DNA of 64,000 nt, from NCBI GenBank assembly GCA_018697195.1, contig CM031864.1, positions 20,698,739 through 20,762,738 on the forward strand, given 5' to 3'. The translations under genes and the position numbers were made by a program. Of this stretch, positions 62,015 to 64,000 are shown in pieces; positions within the stretch are counted from its first letter, which is position 1; each line of letters opens with the position of its first letter. This DNA is from Certhia americana. Taxonomy: Eukaryota; Chordata; Aves; Passeriformes; Certhiidae. Below the pieces are notes generated by a model that made no database searches, was not told the DNA's origin, and saw only the letters and a list, made by a program, of their open reading frames with translations.

Positions 62015-62020
62015 AATAAA
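62015..62020 (+). terminator. RNPC3: Candidate poly(A) signal after the USSE
   Basis: AATAAA about 130 bases past the USSE. Further AATAAA hexamers are at 62849-62854 and 62940-62945. Any of these could end the USSE-containing transcript; which is used cannot be decided from sequence. Confidence 0.35.
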
Positions 62021-63740
62021 GAAACCAATGAGTTGTTCTGTGTTGTGTGAATAGACACAATGAAGGTTCTTAGTCTTAAAAGGTGACCTTCACCTTCTTC
62101 CTCTGATGCCCTATTAATTTGTGGTCCTATTTCTTAGTGGAACAGTTCTAGCTCATACCAGCTGATGTATGTGAAGCTATGCTGAGCTCACACTGACCAA
62201 GTTACCTTGTTTTTCTTTAAATATATATTAATATAATGACATGTTGGCTAAAATACATTGCAGAGCAGTCTTACTATTAAGGGGTTTACCAGTATTTTAG
62301 ATCATTTTATGATTACTGTTGTCCTGGTACATGAGACACAATCTGGAGTTGATTTAGTTTATACATTCCTTACTTCATCTTTTTTGAGTAAAGAAGAAAA
62401 TTAACAATATCTTGCAATTAAGTATTTGGAGCTGGACTAATAATCAACTATTAATCACTGCTACTTTTTTGTTGCTTGTTTGGGTTTTGTTAGATTGCTC
62501 TCTACACTGAGGTAGTGTTGTTACTACATGTTTCCTGTGAGTTTCATACTACATTACTGTTGAACTTTCTATAATATAAAATTAATACAGCCTGCATTTA
62601 TTAAGACATATTTTTTTACAGACATTAAGCACTTCTTACAACACTAAGCATTTTTCAGATTAGTTGTCAAAACCCAGTATAACACTGCTATTTTTTGGTA
62701 GTTCTTACTTTTAACATGCCTTTGTGATGTTCCAGGTCCCTTTTGTGTTCCATCTCTTTCAAGTATTATCAAGCTGGGGAAGAAGCAGTGTAATCATCAG
62801 GACTCTTGAACTGTGCGTAGTAGCATTTCTAAAGTATTTAAGGCGGAGAATAAATTTTCCCGTCTTAAGGATTCCACATATCTTTAATTATCACAAGACT
62901 TACATCAAAAAAATGTATGTTAGATTGCTTGCAAAATCTAATAAATTATTTCCCTTCTCTTCATTTTGCTGCCTTTCTCTTGGTTTTGACTTTTGTTCTT
63001 GGGGTTTTGAGTGGGATAGATCATCTTGTCTTAGAGATCAAGCATTAGAACTGGTGCATTGGCCTGAATTTGTACTGTGAAACTGGGCACTGTTCTTCCT
63101 CAGTAATTAACTTGTGTTGTTCATCTACAACTTGAAAACTGTCACTGGTGAGACTGAAGTCATTAAAACCAGAGTAGCAGTTAAAACTGGCATAGATGTG
63201 GTCCTTGCCCTGTTGAGGGTGCTAATAACAGAGGTCACATAGTAGGATTTGCTACATACTGGGCTGGTTAGTGGAACTGTCTAAAACCATGTGGGAAACA
63301 TTGCAATGACATTTAATGCATGAGATTCTAGTCCAGTGGATTTAAAGAAAAAGTTATTCTGTACATGATTGAATCATAGTTGGTGTGGGAGCTGGCTGGC
63401 TAAAAGATTCATTTTGTCATTATTCCAGTCTAAATCACTAGTATTGGTGGTTGGACCAAAGTAAGTCATCTTTGGTGGTTTTTTTTCCAGTATGAACTGG
63501 CTTAGCAGATTATAATGCTTTTACTGGAATTATTCTTAGCTTACTTGCTGCATTCCCTCGAGGACTGTGTAATTGATCGTTCAATCCTAGAGGGCTTTTT
63601 CAACTTGAATACTCCTATAGTTTTACAGTCATATGTCCTAACACCCATGTTGAGCTACACATACAGGACCAAAGGCCCACAAGTGAATTTTCAAAGCGCC
63701 GAACTTGGATAACAGCAAGGTGGTGCTGTGCTCAAGGACA
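62021..63740 (+). other. RNPC3: Downstream region, possible distal terminal exon of RNPC3
   Basis: No coding exon is seen. Acceptor-like sites with good pyrimidine tracts end at 63103 (TTCTTCCTCAG) and 63490 (TTTTTTTTCCAG), and a weaker one near 62734. One of these could start the distal terminal exon of the short-3'-UTR mRNA expected from the mammalian 65K model. Frames at 62724-63080 and 63515-63712 are not supported as proteins. Confidence 0.35.
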
Positions 63741-63749
63741 AAAATACTT

Positions 63750-64000
63750 TCTAAAACAGTGCGCGAAGTGTGCGTTCAGAGAGCTGTGCCCGGTCCTGCC
63801 TTGTCCCTGTGTCGGGCCGGGCCGTGCTCGCTGTGCCCCGGGCGGTGGAGCGGGCCGGCGGAAGGGGCGGCCCCAGCACGTACGTACCGCGTTCCGCCGG
63901 GCCCTGAGCCGGACGGGGAGCGCTGCCCGGGGGGAGGCTCTGGGGGTGTGTGGGAGCCCTGCCCGGGGGGCTCTGGGGTGTGTGTGAGAGCCCTGCCCGG
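63750..64000. promoter_or_regulatory. Edge of a second CpG island, truncated by window end
   Basis: Abrupt change to CpG-dense sequence with a GC box (GGGGCGG near 63866) and, from about 63935, two copies of a unit of about 35 bases containing GGGAGCCCTGCCCGG or GAGAGCCCTGCCCGG. This may be the promoter of the next gene or an isolated GC-rich minisatellite. In mammals amylase genes follow RNPC3, but no amylase sequence is present here. Confidence 0.5.

Overview
The window is vertebrate nuclear DNA, almost certainly from a bird and probably a songbird. It is AT-rich, interspersed repeats are sparse, and there is a decayed CR1-like LINE tail (about 46.58-46.74 kb). A probable solo retroviral LTR begins TGTCATGG, a start I associate with passerine endogenous retroviruses, and several short-unit GC-rich minisatellites are present. 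The species call is inference; the bird call rests on these repeats and on how close the one gene is to other vertebrate orthologues.

Layout: positions 1-48.6 kb hold no protein-coding gene that I can support. This stretch contains homopolymer and TA runs, a 54-base assembly gap (23897-23950), an orphan GC-rich/CpG-rich patch with two minisatellites (26.8-27.8 kb), the LTR (28656-29369), the CR1 fragment, a few perfect hairpins and small tandem duplications. In mammals COL11A1 lies across a large gene-poor interval on this side of RNPC3, so this may be the same desert.

From 48786 to 59136 on the + strand lies a complete gene that I could read exon by exon: RNPC3, the U11/U12-65K protein of the minor (U12-type) spliceosome. 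It has 14 coding exons with consistent phases throughout and a predicted protein of 528 residues (human: 517), with an RRM at each end. The promoter is a TATA-less CpG island with a perfect TCTCGCGAGA palindrome 77 bases before the ATG and a YY1-like ATGGCGGC over the start codon.

The most interesting content is regulatory. The last coding intron (58222-59076) is itself a canonical U12-type intron: donor GTATCCTTTT, branch site TCCTTAAC 11 bases before the acceptor, no polypyrimidine tract. About 2.7 kb past the stop codon, two tandem copies of GTATCCTTT (61860-61883) sit 45 bases after a good 3' splice site. This matches the architecture of the U11 snRNP-binding splicing enhancer (USSE) described in U11/U12-65K and U11-48K genes. 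The gene therefore appears to need the minor spliceosome for its own mRNA and also to carry a sensor through which U11 can limit its output. A candidate 3'-UTR donor lies 13 bases after the stop.

The last 250 bases are the edge of another CpG island, cut by the window end; in mammals the amylase genes follow RNPC3, but nothing here identifies the next gene.
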